Source of the DNA: Candidatus Obscuribacterales bacterium
GTDB lineage: Bacteria > Cyanobacteriota > Vampirovibrionia > Obscuribacterales > Obscuribacteraceae
Reading direction: 5' to 3'
DNA length: 64,000 nt
NCBI GenBank assembly: GCA_021732085.1
Contig: JAKFVQ010000008.1
Location: 1 to 64,000, forward strand
Shown here: one piece after another, positions 17,710-28,358 of the stretch
Layout: every line of letters starts with the position of its first letter
How positions within the stretch are numbered: the first letter of the stretch is position 1
Translations under genes and position numbers: made by a program
Notes under the pieces: generated by a model
Database searches by the model: none
Told to the model about the DNA's origin: nothing
What the model saw: the letters and a program-made list of their open reading frames with translations, nothing else

Positions 17710-19296
17710 CTAGGCTACGAGAACGGCAGCTTTAGCCATTTTATCGAGGCACTCATCCATGAATGGTTGTAGTGTTTGGCGAAGAGTTGCATTATCTGCA
17801 ATCGGCTTGCCGTCTTTCTGAACATTGAGCTGGCCTTTTCTGACCATTTCAACGAGTTCGTCGAGAATTTGCACATGGTCTCGCTTGCCGTTCAAAATTC
17901 CGAGCAATGCAACAGCGAACGCATCGATTGCGATTGGCTCGTTGAATTGATTGGTGACGAAGTTCTGGGTCGGAGCTTGCATTCTAGCAAGGTCACTTGC
18001 CTTCGGACGCTCAGAGATGTGCGTGACGAACGGTGCAGCTTCAGTGCGGAAGATAACGAGGTTTGCAGCATATGCTGTGAGCAAGTCAGCTCCGAGCAAT
18101 TGCTTTTGCATCTCGATATCAGCTGAACCTTGAACCACAGGATCAGTCGATACGCGTGTGATTGCGTTGCTGAGCAGGTCTTCGAAGCTCACTGATTGCG
18201 GCCAAGATTGCGACAAGTGAAGGAAAGCACCTTTGATCAGTGGATGCTGTGTGGTGATTTCTAAACCATTCGGCGCGCGGAAGACTTCCGGCTGATTTGT
18301 TTGCACGTTCATTTCTGCATTGACTGGACGCAGAGGCGATGCAATCAACATCTTTTGAACGCTGGCAAAGTTGATGTTGCGGTTGATTTGAACATCAGAC
18401 TTGACCAACAGTGTTTGTCGGAAAGTACGATTGCGTACGAAGTCCATGTATTGTTCTGTGCGAACGATTTCATTGGAGATGCGGCGCAACGTTTCGTGCA
18501 CCGTTTGCGGGAAGTTGCTGGTGAGCATTGTGCTGAACTCGGATTCGCCGAGGTATTGCAAGCCATGCGCTGTAGCTCTGTCGATAAATTGATGGAAGTA
18601 GAACGGCTCGTTCTTCTCCGCCATGATGTCTTGGAGCAAGTATGAATCAGGCTGTGCGCTCAAGAAAGCCAATTCGTTTCTGAGCAAGAGACCATATGCA
18701 TTGTTTTCTGTTGGAACTGATTGAGCGAGGAAATCGAGAAGCGCGCGGGCTTGTCCAACCTTCATCACATTGTTTTCGATGCTGCCTGCATGATAGAGCA
18801 TCATGTCGCGGATCATCCCGCGGAAGTGCCAGCCTGGATAGGTGTTGTAGCTGATGTAAGCAACACCGTTTGGTGTCAAGCGCTCATTGATGGAAGCCAA
18901 CAGCTTGTCTTGTGTTTCCTTTGAAACCCAGGAGAAGATTCCGTGGACGATGATGTAATCAAATTTGCCCAGGTCAGCGGATATCTCAAGGGTTTCAGAG
19001 ACATGCAGGTCAACATTTTTCAGTCCTGCATCTTTGACAGCCTTCTTGCCCTTCTCGATTGAAGCGGCTGACTGATCGACGCCTACGAAAGTTGCTTCCG
19101 GTGAACCGAAGGCTGCAGCGACGAGATTTCCAGCATTAGCGCAACCGATTTCAAGAACTCTGGCGGCTTTCAAGTTTGGCGCATCGACGCCGAACAGCCT
19201 GGCGATGGTGGCTAGCCGGTCCGGATGCGTTTGAGGCATCGGCAAGCTAAAGCGCTCGAATGCGTTTGTTTTATCCAAAGTTGTTGTCGTGTTCAT
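17710..19296 (-). CDS. SAM-dependent methyltransferase with methyltransferase regulatory domain (copy 2)
   Basis: A 528-residue paralogue of the plus-strand gene at 9605-11203, with the same domain order. ATG 19296 has AGGAAA about 4 bases before it. Motif I is VLEIGCANAGN near residue 47, followed by FVGVDQS and FDYIIVHGIFSWV. The shared opening (HPDRLATIA-x-LFG) and closing blocks (HISERPKASDLAR; LDKMAKAAVLVA) show common descent. The regulatory domain (PF10119) occupies the middle. It stands alone, with no partner gene within 400 bases on its strand. Substrate unknown. Confidence 0.88.
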   Translation of the reverse strand: MNTTTTLDKTNAFERFSLPMPQTHPDRLATIARLFGVDAPNLKAARVLEIGCANAGNLVAAAFGSPEATFVGVDQSAASIEKGKKAVKDAGLKNVDLHVSETLEISADLGKFDYIIVHGIFSWVSKETQDKLLASINERLTPNGVAYISYNTYPGWHFRGMIRDMMLYHAGSIENNVMKVGQARALLDFLAQSVPTENNAYGLLLRNELAFLSAQPDSYLLQDIMAEKNEPFYFHQFIDRATAHGLQYLGESEFSTMLTSNFPQTVHETLRRISNEIVRTEQYMDFVRNRTFRQTLLVKSDVQINRNINFASVQKMLIASPLRPVNAEMNVQTNQPEVFRAPNGLEITTQHPLIKGAFLHLSQSWPQSVSFEDLLSNAITRVSTDPVVQGSADIEMQKQLLGADLLTAYAANLVIFRTEAAPFVTHISERPKASDLARMQAPTQNFVTNQFNEPIAIDAFAVALLGILNGKRDHVQILDELVEMVRKGQLNVQKDGKPIADNATLRQTLQPFMDECLDKMAKAAVLVA

Positions 19297-19798
19297 CGTT
19301 TTCCTATTCCCCAAGTAAATACCGAACTGTGATTCCAGCTAAGTTGACCGGTCGCAAATATGGAGATCAGAAGCATCTCCGGCTGCTTTGCCTTTGAGCA
19401 ATTATGTCATAAGGAGTGAACCAGGCAGCGATATAGCAATAATCTCTTGAGTTTTCAGCCCCACATTTAAGCATCTGATAACGCTTGAATTCCGCGCCTG
19501 CTTGGCAAGCTAGCATTTTCATCCTTACTTTTGGTCAAACGCAACACATCGAAACGTAGTGAAGACTTAGGTCTTTAGCATTTTGATTGTGTAGCTTATA
19601 ACCGGATCTTAGTCCAAGAGCCTCGCATCGCCTATCCTTCATTCAGCGCACCAGTCCGTCATTTGGCGGAATTAGCATATCCAATAAAAGAACTAAATCT
19701 CAGCGGAGGATGCGCAGACACAAAATGCGACGGGTGCATCCGGAGCGATTTTAATAGATGCAAGTGCATGATTGTTTATTGATGGGTAAAAGATTGGT
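19297..19798. other. Non-coding stretch of about 500 bases
   Basis: This is a divergent promoter region between the methyltransferase and the small protein at 19799. A loose dyad GGATGC/GCATCC lies near 19705-19740. I see no gene or RNA here. Confidence 0.35.
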
Positions 19799-20215
19799 AT
19801 GAGCCAAACACTAGTTGTTACCACCGAAATTTTTCCGCTGGTTCCGTGCAGCTATAGCGGCTGTTGCCCGCCGATGCCAGGGCAGCCACTGGGACAATGG
19901 CTGCAACGTGAATTGACCGAGAAAGGTTACTCATGCACTGGGCTTGAACAAATATCTGACGGCTGGAGCTTCCTTGTAGAGAAAGGCGGTCTGAACGTCC
20001 GCGTTGAAGTGAGTTACGCAGCAGGAGAACGAGAGGACGGATCTGATACCGAGTGGTTCATTTCTAGTCAATTCGAAATTCCAAATATGTACCTCTTCAA
20101 ACCAAATTTCTGGTTTCGCTCCACAGAGGGTAAGGCGCTCGCAGAGCAAATAATGCGCGAGTTGAAATATTCGATCGGCAATAACCTCGAAATGGAAATC
20201 CTCCGCATGGAGTGA
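19799..20215 (+). CDS. Hypothetical protein
   Basis: A 138-residue soluble protein. The ribosome site is weak. Features: a Cys/Pro-rich turn SYSGCCPPMPG (residues 18-28), then GQWLQRELTEKGYSCTGLE, then a Trp-containing strand (DGWSFLVEKGGLNVRVEV). This follows the general pattern of small proteins that hold a helix and a four-strand sheet, but I cannot name a family. A perfect 8-bp hairpin follows the stop. It precedes a DUF4143 ATPase; no link is evident. Confidence 0.6.
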   Translation: MSQTLVVTTEIFPLVPCSYSGCCPPMPGQPLGQWLQRELTEKGYSCTGLEQISDGWSFLVEKGGLNVRVEVSYAAGEREDGSDTEWFISSQFEIPNMYLFKPNFWFRSTEGKALAEQIMRELKYSIGNNLEMEILRME

Positions 20216-20252
20216 CTTCGAGGAACTGAACCGACACAATAAAAATGTTAAG

Positions 20253-20290
20253 GCGAAGGAGAATCCTTCGCTATCTCACTGACGGTATTT
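20253..20290 (+). terminator. Probable terminator after the 138-residue protein
   Basis: GCGAAGGA (20253-20260) pairs perfectly with TCCTTCGC (20264-20271) around GAA. A T-run lies 14 bases further on, so the match to a classic terminator is incomplete. Confidence 0.4.
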
Positions 20291-20442
20291 TTCCTTTCCC
20301 CAATTTGTGTTCAACTTGCGCATAGCATCGCCTGATTACACTCTCCGCAGATGTCTAGGAAGAACTCGCAAATCCATACAGCTTGACCGTTATGGGCATT
20401 TGCCTTATATTTGGAGTCTAAACTTCCAAATTTGGACCAAAA

Positions 20443-21582
20443 ATGGAAACAGTAAGTCGCTTTTTAGACATAACCACGCAAAACTGCTTCCTACTTGGAC
20501 CTCGCGGCACCGGTAAGTCAACTTTTATCAAGGATAGATTTCCAAACGCCCTGTTTTTCGACTTGTTACTGCCAGACCTGTTCAGACAATACTTGGCTCG
20601 CCCAGAACGCCTGGTCGAAGCAGTCGAAGGCAACCCTGATCGTCGGACAGTCGTAATAGATGAAATCCAAAAGGCTCCTGAACTATTGGAGGTTGTACAT
20701 AGCCTGATTGAGAAAAGAAAAGACTTGCAATTCATCCTGACCGGGTCCAGCGCCAGGAAATTGCGAAGAAGCGGAATAAATCTCCTTGGCGGACGCGCCG
20801 TAATTAAGCATGCGCACCCTTTTGTGGCCGGCGAACTTAAAGATAAGTTCAATTTGGAATCTGCATTGGAATTTGGACTGATACCGTTGGTAGTGGCCAG
20901 TGAAACACCTTCGGAAACACTCAAAGCTTATGTCGATTTATATTTGCGGGAAGAAGTTCAATTCGAGGGATTGACTAGAAACATAGGCAACTTCTCTCGA
21001 TTTCTTGAAGCAATTAGCTTTTCGCACGGCGCTGTATTGAACATTAGTAATGTTGCCAGAGAATGCCAAATTGAGCGAAAACTTGTTGAGGCGTACATTG
21101 GAATTTTGGAGGATTTGCTTCTAGCCTATAGAATTCCCGTCTTCTCAAAGAGGGCAAAACGTGCCACAAGTATTCATCCAAAATTTTATTTGTTTGACGC
21201 CGGAATCTTCAATATCCTGAGACCCTCAGGTCCACTTGATCGCTTGGAGGAAAAACATGGTGCCGCGCTGGAAGGACTTGTCTGTCAGCATCTCATGGCA
21301 TGGATTGACTATTTCCGCAGCGACTGCAAGTTGCATTTTTTCCGCACAAGTGCCGGCTCCGAGGTCGACTTCATAGTTTACGGAAAAGACGTGTTCAAGG
21401 CTATCGAAGTTAAGAATTCCACGTCCTTCGGTCCAAAGGATCTCAGAGCATTGAAGAATTTCGGAACGGATTACAAAGGCGCAGAACGCTTCCTACTCTA
21501 TAGGGGAAAAGAACGCTTTTTAGTAGACGGCATTAAAATAATGCCCGTAACGGAATTCCTCCTCGAAGAATTAGTTCAATAA
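20443..21582 (+). CDS. AAA_14/DUF4143 ATPase
   Basis: A 379-residue protein. The N-terminal ATPase has Walker A GPRGTGKS (residues 19-26) and Walker B VVIDEIQ (about 69-75), with a sensor in FILTGSSARKL. The C-terminal DUF4143 part ends in a nuclease-like core (EVDFIVYG ... AIEVKNS) of the PD-(D/E)XK type. Such proteins are widespread and often linked to mobile or defence loci, but their function is not settled. It stands alone here. Start ATG 20443 lacks a strong ribosome site; no better start is seen. Confidence 0.88.
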   Translation: METVSRFLDITTQNCFLLGPRGTGKSTFIKDRFPNALFFDLLLPDLFRQYLARPERLVEAVEGNPDRRTVVIDEIQKAPELLEVVHSLIEKRKDLQFILTGSSARKLRRSGINLLGGRAVIKHAHPFVAGELKDKFNLESALEFGLIPLVVASETPSETLKAYVDLYLREEVQFEGLTRNIGNFSRFLEAISFSHGAVLNISNVARECQIERKLVEAYIGILEDLLLAYRIPVFSKRAKRATSIHPKFYLFDAGIFNILRPSGPLDRLEEKHGAALEGLVCQHLMAWIDYFRSDCKLHFFRTSAGSEVDFIVYGKDVFKAIEVKNSTSFGPKDLRALKNFGTDYKGAERFLLYRGKERFLVDGIKIMPVTEFLLEELVQ

Positions 21583-21721
21583 CAATTTGAGTTTTAGTCG
21601 AAGCCTGGCTATAAAGAAAACCAGAAGGCTGTACAGGTTTTCCACATCATTTGGCTCGAAACGGTCACAAGTTCAGCGATTCGTGGAATTCTGGTAGTGG
21701 GGGAACTCACAGGAACCCGAT

Positions 21722-22138
21722 ATGCCAGCACGTATTCTTGTCGTCGAAGACAACCCGACCCACCGGGCACTCTTAAAACAAATCTGCGAAGGCTTTGACT
21801 TCGAGGTTGACTTGCGCGAGAACGCAGAAGAAGCGCTTGATGCGATTATGATGATGAACCTGTATTCGGTGATCATTGTCGATATTGCCTTGCCGGGAAT
21901 GAGCGGGCTTGATTGCGCAGCTCAAGTCAGAAAGTTCGAACTCCGCAAGAACTTGAAGAGAACACCGATTATCGCGCTTTCTGCCATGGACGAAATGAAT
22001 TTGTCATCCGTTAGTTCATCAGGTATTGATGATTTTATTAGCAAACCATTTGACCCAGAGCGCTTGAGAAAAGTTCTCCTGTGCTGGGCCTATAGCCCAC
22101 AAAGTCCCAATCTTAAATTGCTCCCGCGCAGCGGCTAA
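21722..22138 (+). CDS. Stand-alone receiver domain protein
   Basis: A 138-residue CheY-like protein with no output domain. The acidic pocket is EDN at 10-12, the phosphoacceptor is Asp54 in IIVDIALPG, and the late Lys is in FISKPFD. AGGAA lies about 6 bases before the ATG. The TPR-like protein that follows on the same strand may be co-transcribed. It probably takes phosphate from a kinase encoded elsewhere and acts by protein contact. Confidence 0.88.
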   Translation: MPARILVVEDNPTHRALLKQICEGFDFEVDLRENAEEALDAIMMMNLYSVIIVDIALPGMSGLDCAAQVRKFELRKNLKRTPIIALSAMDEMNLSSVSSSGIDDFISKPFDPERLRKVLLCWAYSPQSPNLKLLPRSG

Positions 22139-22332
22139 AAGGGGCATACGAAATTCCAAACAGCTTTATCCAACAATTGCGGGGTGCTTTGCTGCGTGAC
22201 TTAGCTCAGGGCTGCCTTATTTGCAATGAGGTCTTCTATTCTCGGGCTTCACGGGAACAAATTTATGCGGGGAACCATTCCTCTCACGGTGGTGTCACTA
22301 ACACAGAGAATTGGCAACCTGGGATTATTGAG

Positions 22333-22695
22333 ATGGACGATAATCGATTCCTAACTGAAGTTGTGAGCATGAGTCGTATCTATGTACGGCACGGTCGCTT
22401 CGATCTCGCTCGCAAATTGCTGCGCGATTTCATCCTGATGGAGGAGAATCTTGTGCAGCCACGCCCTTATGTTTTGGCGCTTGCCTATTACAATTTAGGC
22501 GAGGTATATAGCGATCACGGAAATTATTTGATTGCGTCGGACTTGCAGCATCAAGCAGCACGGCACTGGCAAAGCCGGAATCCAAAGAAATCGGTTGATT
22601 TGCTTTGGTATGAAAATACTCTGGCTGCTCTTGAACATGAAACAGATCGATTGCTGCATGAACAACAAGAAGAAAAAAGAAGCGACATCGCTTAG
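22333..22695 (+). CDS. TPR-like protein
   Basis: About 120 residues from ATG 22333. An earlier GTG/ATG-type start at 22177 would add 52 residues of unlike composition, so the shorter form is preferred, although no strong ribosome site supports either. Residues 1-35 (VSMSRIYVRHGRFDLARKLL) and 45-80 (LALAYYNLGEVYSDHG) form two helix pairs of tetratricopeptide type. It lies between two stand-alone receiver genes and could be an adaptor, which is an inference. Confidence 0.6.
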   Translation: MDDNRFLTEVVSMSRIYVRHGRFDLARKLLRDFILMEENLVQPRPYVLALAYYNLGEVYSDHGNYLIASDLQHQAARHWQSRNPKKSVDLLWYENTLAALEHETDRLLHEQQEEKRSDIA

Positions 22696-22744
22696 CGCGT
22701 ACGAGTATGCCATGTGCATGTTTCACAGCAAGCTAGACAGAGCC

Positions 22745-23131
22745 TTATGAGCCTCTGGGATGTCCGTTAGGGCAGCCTTTGACGTTCCACTTTTGCAAGA
22801 TAGCCTGTAGCTCGTTCATAAAGACAGGTTTGGTGAAATAATCATCCATCCCTACGCTCAAGCACTCCTCCTTGGAAGAATGTCCGGCCGTTATTGCAAC
22901 AATGGGAACGGCGGTACCCAGCTCACGCATTTCATGAGCAACAGTAAGACCATCTTTCATGGGCAACCCGATGTCGAGCAAAACCAAACCGTAATTTGAT
23001 GTATTGGACTGCATTTCTGCCAGCGCTTCCTCGCCGGACGAGGCAATATATGCATTCAAGCCCAGCTTATCCAAATTCCGCTTGTACACCATTCCAAGCG
23101 TGGGATCATCTTCTACAATCAAAACACACAT
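22745..23131 (-). CDS. Stand-alone receiver domain protein
   Basis: A 128-residue CheY-like protein. Acidic pocket EDD at 7-9, phosphoacceptor Asp53 in VLLDIGLPM, and Lys in YFTKPVF. GGTGG sits about 9 bases before the ATG. It converges on the TPR-like gene at 22333 and is divergent from the Ser/Thr kinase at 23399, separated by 267 bases that presumably hold both promoters. No output domain is present. Confidence 0.87.
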   Translation of the reverse strand: MCVLIVEDDPTLGMVYKRNLDKLGLNAYIASSGEEALAEMQSNTSNYGLVLLDIGLPMKDGLTVAHEMRELGTAVPIVAITAGHSSKEECLSVGMDDYFTKPVFMNELQAILQKWNVKGCPNGHPRGS

Positions 23132-23398
23132 TAATGAACCACCCCAAAATGAAAGCGGGATTCTGCAGTTTCCGATAAGTCACTCAAAGGCAGCCAATGA
23201 AAAGAGCCGCTACCTTATTTTACTATGCATTTTCTCTTGACTTTGACTGCTAAAAGCCGCTTCCGAACGCCAAGCGTACCTTATTAAATACACAAGACTA
23301 ACGAAGAGGGAAGCGCCTGCCTGATTTTCCGATCTTAGTATCCGGAAACTAAAAATCGAAATCGGGTAAATTAACAACAAAAGCTCCTAAATGCCAAC

Positions 23399-25576
23399 AT
23401 GTCTGAAACAAAAGTAGGGACGATTATCGACAGCAAGTACGAACTTCTGGAAGAAGTTGGTGCCGGCGGCATGGGATTGGTCTACAGAGCTAAACAACAA
23501 GGGCTAGAACGCATTGTCGCTCTGAAGATTTTAGAACCGACTCTGGTATCAGATAACGAAAGCCTGGCGCGCTTCGAACGGGAAGCCAGATCGATCTCAC
23601 TTCTAAACCATGTCCATATAGCTTCGTTCTTCAGCTACGGCATTCACGAAGGCACGGCTCCTTATATTGCCATGGAATTTCTTGAGGGAAAGAATCTCAA
23701 AGCAATGATCCAAGAAACCGAAAATGGCATGGAATGGCAAAGAGCGCTTAAGATCTGCCTCGAAATTTGCGAAGCCATGGATTACGCCCATGCTCAAGGC
23801 GTCGTCCATCGTGATTTGAAACCTAACAATATCATCTTGCTCGAGTCCCCAAAGCCGGATTGGGTAAAGGTCGTGGACTTCGGACTGGCGAAACTATCGG
23901 AACTTACAGATTCCGGCAAGCAGCGGCTCACGAAAACAGGAGAACTTCTTGGATCGGTTGATTATTTGAGCCCGGAACAGTGCCTCGGGCGCCAGACGGA
24001 TCAACGAAGCGACATTTATTCCCTGGCTTGCATTCTTTTTGAAATGTTGACCGGAAGAACACCGTTTCAATCAGACAATCCAATTGGACAGATACACAAA
24101 CACGCCAATGAAGAGTCACCATTTATTACCACCGTCAGTCAAAAGCTCTTTCCACCAGGCTTAGAGTTGCTGGTCAAAAAATCACTGTCTAAGGATCCAG
24201 CTGAACGCTATCAACGGATGTCGGATCTGGCTGCTGATCTCAAACTCATCTTAGACGGAAAAGGTGGAGAGCTTATAAATTCACTCGCGCAATACGGACA
24301 GCGCACAGCAAAGAAAGCAGGCGTAAACAAGACACTGGTAGCAAGCATCGTAATGATCGCATTACTGAGCGCCACTGCTGGCGGTGCCGGATGGTTCTTT
24401 CTTACGGACGCCGGACTGTTATATCAGGCGCGTTCGGAGCTGGCCGGAACGCCAAAGCTTGAGCAGCAACTTGCCTGGCTCATGAAGGCTGACAAGCTCG
24501 AAGCTGACGGAAAACCGCAGCCTGCCCATATGATTCGGGCCGAAGTGATGCATCCGCTTGAAGCAAAGAACGAAAATGAATTCGGCATTTCAAAAATGTA
24601 CCTGTCCTTAGCCAGCCAATATCAGAAGAAAGGCAATGCATCTCTTGCAGCGAAAGCTGGATGGCAAGCGCTGCAGGAAGTATTCAAAACGCAAACGCCT
24701 CCGGTCTCATTAGGAGGCAAATCATCGACTCGCAGTAGGTTGTATTTGGAAACTATCGAGAAAGCTTCAGCAGTTGCGTTGCATAATCCAAACAAATATA
24801 CAAAAACAGAGGCAGGCATGCTTCAAAAGTTGGCTCGCCCAATGATGAATGTGCCAGGTCCTTTCACGCTGAATCTGGTGGACTTGCTTGAACGTGTTGT
24901 GGATGATGCAAGAATGCCTGCAAATGCGGAGACGGTGGAATGCTATCGTTTGCGCGCAGGATACCTGGCTTCAACTTCGAAAGATTTTGCCAGAATTCAG
25001 AAAGCTATTGTGAAAGCTTCACGGGAGGCGCTAAGAGTTCAAGGACCTAAAGCGGCTTCACCCTCTGAGGCATGGAGCGACGCAGCAAGAACTTTTGCTG
25101 CAAGAGGCTATAAAGAACAAGCGCTGATGTACGCAAAGAAAGCCGAACCCTATTTTGAGACTTGCGAGCCTAAGGTAGATAACCAAACACTCTACGGGTC
25201 GATGACACTGCTCGTTAAAGCCTACCTCGACTTGGGAATGCCCAGCGATGCAAACAGAGTTGCACGCAAACTGAAAGAATACGCTTGCATGGAAACAGCC
25301 GAATGTGCATTTTGCGCTGAGGCTTACAATACACTTGCTTTTGCTCTTTCTAAAAGCTCGCCGGCAGAATCAGCTAGAGCTTGGATGCGCTCATCTCAAC
25401 TCTATCGCGGACTAGACTACACGGATAATCCAGACGCGATGAAAAACTACCAAAGCAACGTGTTTAGTATTGAGCAATGGTTGAAGAAGACAAATCTGCC
25501 TGCATCATTGAGAGCCGAAGTTCAAAATGAGCTGAACTATGCTCACGAGTTTCTTAGCAAACAGCAAAACAACTAA
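23399..25576 (+). CDS. Hanks-type Ser/Thr protein kinase with TPR-like outer region
   Basis: A 725-residue membrane kinase. Kinase domain 14-275: Gly loop GAGGMG (21-26), Lys43 in ALKIL, catalytic HRDLKPNN with Asp139, DFG at 160-162, and a SPEQ-type activation end. A single TM lies at about 311-333 (LVASIVMIALLSATAGGAG). Residues 340-725 are all-helical with weak tetratricopeptide-like pairs, and face the outside. All catalytic residues are present, so it should be active. It is monocistronic, and kdpC converges from the right. Outer ligand unknown. Confidence 0.92.
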   Translation: MSETKVGTIIDSKYELLEEVGAGGMGLVYRAKQQGLERIVALKILEPTLVSDNESLARFEREARSISLLNHVHIASFFSYGIHEGTAPYIAMEFLEGKNLKAMIQETENGMEWQRALKICLEICEAMDYAHAQGVVHRDLKPNNIILLESPKPDWVKVVDFGLAKLSELTDSGKQRLTKTGELLGSVDYLSPEQCLGRQTDQRSDIYSLACILFEMLTGRTPFQSDNPIGQIHKHANEESPFITTVSQKLFPPGLELLVKKSLSKDPAERYQRMSDLAADLKLILDGKGGELINSLAQYGQRTAKKAGVNKTLVASIVMIALLSATAGGAGWFFLTDAGLLYQARSELAGTPKLEQQLAWLMKADKLEADGKPQPAHMIRAEVMHPLEAKNENEFGISKMYLSLASQYQKKGNASLAAKAGWQALQEVFKTQTPPVSLGGKSSTRSRLYLETIEKASAVALHNPNKYTKTEAGMLQKLARPMMNVPGPFTLNLVDLLERVVDDARMPANAETVECYRLRAGYLASTSKDFARIQKAIVKASREALRVQGPKAASPSEAWSDAARTFAARGYKEQALMYAKKAEPYFETCEPKVDNQTLYGSMTLLVKAYLDLGMPSDANRVARKLKEYACMETAECAFCAEAYNTLAFALSKSSPAESARAWMRSSQLYRGLDYTDNPDAMKNYQSNVFSIEQWLKKTNLPASLRAEVQNELNYAHEFLSKQQNN

Positions 25577-25597
25577 CTTAAGACGTCGGGGCTCTTC

Positions 25598-26230
25598 CTA
25601 CTCTTTATCCTGTTTTGCAACGCGATCACCTTGAGTCTGTTCGCTATCCAATGCCAGATTTAGTTTCAGGACGTTAATCCTAGGTTCTCCAAAAACTCCT
25701 ATTGTCCGCTCCTCAATGAACTTATTCAAAAACTGTCTAACACGCTCTGGGGGCATCTTCCTTGCAGAAGCTACTCTTTCCACTTGGAGCAATGCATTGG
25801 CTGGACTCACATGTGGATCAAGACCCGAGGCTGATCTGCACACAGCATCGGCCGGAACTTTTTGAGATTCATCAAGATGGTTCTCTGTCCTATATTCTTT
25901 TACAAGTGCGCCAATGCCTTTAAAAGAATCATCTCCATCAAGCAGTTTTTTGGACGTCGGTCCCAGATTTGTACCTCCGGAGGCTTCGCCGGCATAGCCG
26001 CCGCCGGCAGCAGAAGGTCTGCTATGAAAGTACTCGGGTTTTGAGAAAGACTGGCCTAGCAGTTCCGAACCAATGAGTTTAGACTGAACAAAAACCAAAG
26101 ATCCATTCGCCTGGTGATCGAACAAGACTTTTGAAAGTGCGGTGATAGCCAGGGGGAATAAAAGTCCCGTAAACACCGCTAGAACAAGAGTGGCTCTGAT
26201 TGCCGGTAATACCTCTTTTAACAACGTCAT
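25598..26230 (-). CDS. kdpC: Potassium-transporting ATPase subunit C
   Basis: About 210 residues. KdpC is the single-span chaperone-like subunit of the high-affinity K+ pump. One N-terminal TM (residues 9-34) precedes the conserved blocks FSKPEYFHSRPSAAGGG and SASGLDPHVSPANA; the spacing is normal. The ATG at 26230 lies 4 bases after the kdpB stop and directly behind GAGGTG, suggesting translational coupling; GTG 26233 is an equal alternative. Last gene of the kdp operon. Confidence 0.95.
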   Translation of the reverse strand: MTLLKEVLPAIRATLVLAVFTGLLFPLAITALSKVLFDHQANGSLVFVQSKLIGSELLGQSFSKPEYFHSRPSAAGGGYAGEASGGTNLGPTSKKLLDGDDSFKGIGALVKEYRTENHLDESQKVPADAVCRSASGLDPHVSPANALLQVERVASARKMPPERVRQFLNKFIEERTIGVFGEPRINVLKLNLALDSEQTQGDRVAKQDKE

Positions 26231-26234
26231 CACC

Positions 26235-28343
26235 TCAATTGCTTGGCGCCAGACCTAAAACGACTAAAAGTTGAGCGAAGATCCAAATGCCTGGAAAAGG
26301 TACGATTAGCCCGCCAACTCCATAGATTAGGAGATTGCGAGAAAGCAGTGCCTGAGCAGTCATGGGCTTATAGGAAATGCCTTTCAAGGCTAATGGGATG
26401 AGAACGATAATAATAAGAGCATTGAAAATAACTGCGCCGAGGATAGCAGATTCCGGTGACGGCAAACGCATGATGTTCAAATGCCATAGTGGACCCTGGG
26501 CGCCTGGCGACAATGCATACAGGGTGCCAAACATCGATGGCAAAATGGCAAAGTACTTCGCAACGTCATTAGCAATTGAGAATGTAGTGAGAGCTCCTCT
26601 GGTCATAAGAAGCTGTTTTCCAATTTCTACAACCTCGATCAGCTTGGTAGGATTTGAATCCAGATCGATCATATTTCCGGCTTCTTTGGCAGCCTGTGTA
26701 CCGGAATTCATGGCTACCCCCACATCAGCTGCAGCAAGCGCCGGCGCATCATTGGTGCCATCGCCAGTCATGGCGACAAGACGCCCACCTTCTTGCTCCT
26801 GACGGATCAGCTTCATCTTGGTCTCGGGTGTGGCCTCTGCCAGATAGTCATCAACGCCAGCCTCACTTGCAATGGCCGCCGCTGTCAGTGGATTGTCACC
26901 GGTGATCATTACTGTTCGTATTCCCATTGATCGCAGTTGAACAAAGCGATCTTTCATGCCACCTTTCACTACATCTTTCAAGTGGATCACCCCGAGCGCT
27001 CCACGTTGGTTGTCGGCCACTGCTAACGGCGTGCCTCCCGCCTGAGCGATCGTCGTAACGATTTTACTTAGTTCAGATGGTATTGCTAAACCTCTTCCGG
27101 TTAGATACTTAAAGATTGCCTCCGAGGCACCTTTGCGGATTTCGCGAGCATTGACATTGACACCGCTCATGCGGGTTTGCGCTGAAAATGGAATGAACTC
27201 GATCTCGCCTTCTGAAATTGATCTTTCTCTAAGTCCATACTCCTTCGCCAGAACAACAACCGACCGGCCCTCCGGCGTTTCATCGGAGAGCGACGAAAGC
27301 TGTGCAGCATCGGCCAACTCCTGAGCGCTTATTCCGCCCAGTGGCACAAACTCCACAGCCTGCCTGTTGCCCAACGTAATTGTTCCTGTTTTATCCAAAA
27401 GCAAAGTGTCGACATCACCGGCAGCTTCTACGGCTTTGCCACTCATCGCCAAAACATTGTGCTGAAGAACACGATCCATCCCTGCTATCCCAATAGCCGA
27501 AAGCAGCCCGCCGATAGTTGTAGGAATTAGACATACCAGAAGTGCAATCAGCTGGAACGGGTCGGCAACTTCGCCGCCGCCGGCTCTGACTGAGTAAATG
27601 GAAAATGGCAACAAAGTAACAACTGCCAACAAGAAAATAATGGTTAGCCCTGCCAGCAAGATGTCTAGCGCAATCTCGTTAGGAGTCTTTTGCCTTTGCG
27701 CTCCTTCGACAAGCGATATCATCCTGTCTAAGAAGGTTTGTCCTGGATCTACTGTAATGCGAATTCGCAACCAATCAGAAAGCACCGTGGTACCACCGGT
27801 AACGGCACTACGGTCGCCCCCGCTTTCGCGGATTACAGGCGCTGATTCTCCAGTGATAGCCGATTCATTAACGGTGGCGACGCCTTCTATCACTTCTCCG
27901 TCGCTGGGAATTACTTCACCTGCAGATACTATTACGACATCATCCTTTTTCAAAGCCGTTGCCGGAACAACTTCAACATTACCGTTCAGCTCGCGCCGAG
28001 CGGTGGTTTCTTTGCGCCCCTTCTTCAAGTTATCCGCTTGCGCTTTGCCCCGGCCTTCAGCCATCGCCTCGGCAAAGTTTGCGAACAGCACTGTGAACCA
28101 AAGCCAGAGAGTTACTTGAAACTCAAACAACAGTTTGGCAGAACTAATACCTGTGCATGCATTTTTAACTAACAATATGGTGGTAATGAAGCTGCCCACG
28201 GCAACTACGAACATGACAGGGTTCTTTGCCAGATGCATAGGATGGAGTTTTTTGAAAGCATCACCTATGGCGCGTTTGACAATTGGTGGGTCAAAAAGCG
28301 GGCGAGACTGTTTTTTCGGTGTAATAATGTCTAACTCATTCAT
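26235..28343 (-). CDS. kdpB: Potassium-transporting P-type ATPase subunit B
   Basis: A 702-residue P-type ATPase, the catalytic subunit of KdpFABC. The phosphorylation motif is DKTGTIT, preceded by LLL. Also present are the actuator TGES (ITGESAPV), the nucleotide-domain motif MITGDNP and the hinge [26 protein letters not shown] lies about 9 bases before the ATG. It starts 15 bases after the end of kdpA. Length and motifs are complete. Confidence 0.97.
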   Translation of the reverse strand: MNELDIITPKKQSRPLFDPPIVKRAIGDAFKKLHPMHLAKNPVMFVVAVGSFITTILLVKNACTGISSAKLLFEFQVTLWLWFTVLFANFAEAMAEGRGKAQADNLKKGRKETTARRELNGNVEVVPATALKKDDVVIVSAGEVIPSDGEVIEGVATVNESAITGESAPVIRESGGDRSAVTGGTTVLSDWLRIRITVDPGQTFLDRMISLVEGAQRQKTPNEIALDILLAGLTIIFLLAVVTLLPFSIYSVRAGGGEVADPFQLIALLVCLIPTTIGGLLSAIGIAGMDRVLQHNVLAMSGKAVEAAGDVDTLLLDKTGTITLGNRQAVEFVPLGGISAQELADAAQLSSLSDETPEGRSVVVLAKEYGLRERSISEGEIEFIPFSAQTRMSGVNVNAREIRKGASEAIFKYLTGRGLAIPSELSKIVTTIAQAGGTPLAVADNQRGALGVIHLKDVVKGGMKDRFVQLRSMGIRTVMITGDNPLTAAAIASEAGVDDYLAEATPETKMKLIRQEQEGGRLVAMTGDGTNDAPALAAADVGVAMNSGTQAAKEAGNMIDLDSNPTKLIEVVEIGKQLLMTRGALTTFSIANDVAKYFAILPSMFGTLYALSPGAQGPLWHLNIMRLPSPESAILGAVIFNALIIIVLIPLALKGISYKPMTAQALLSRNLLIYGVGGLIVPFPGIWIFAQLLVVLGLAPSN

Positions 28344-28358
28344 TACAAATCTTCCTTT

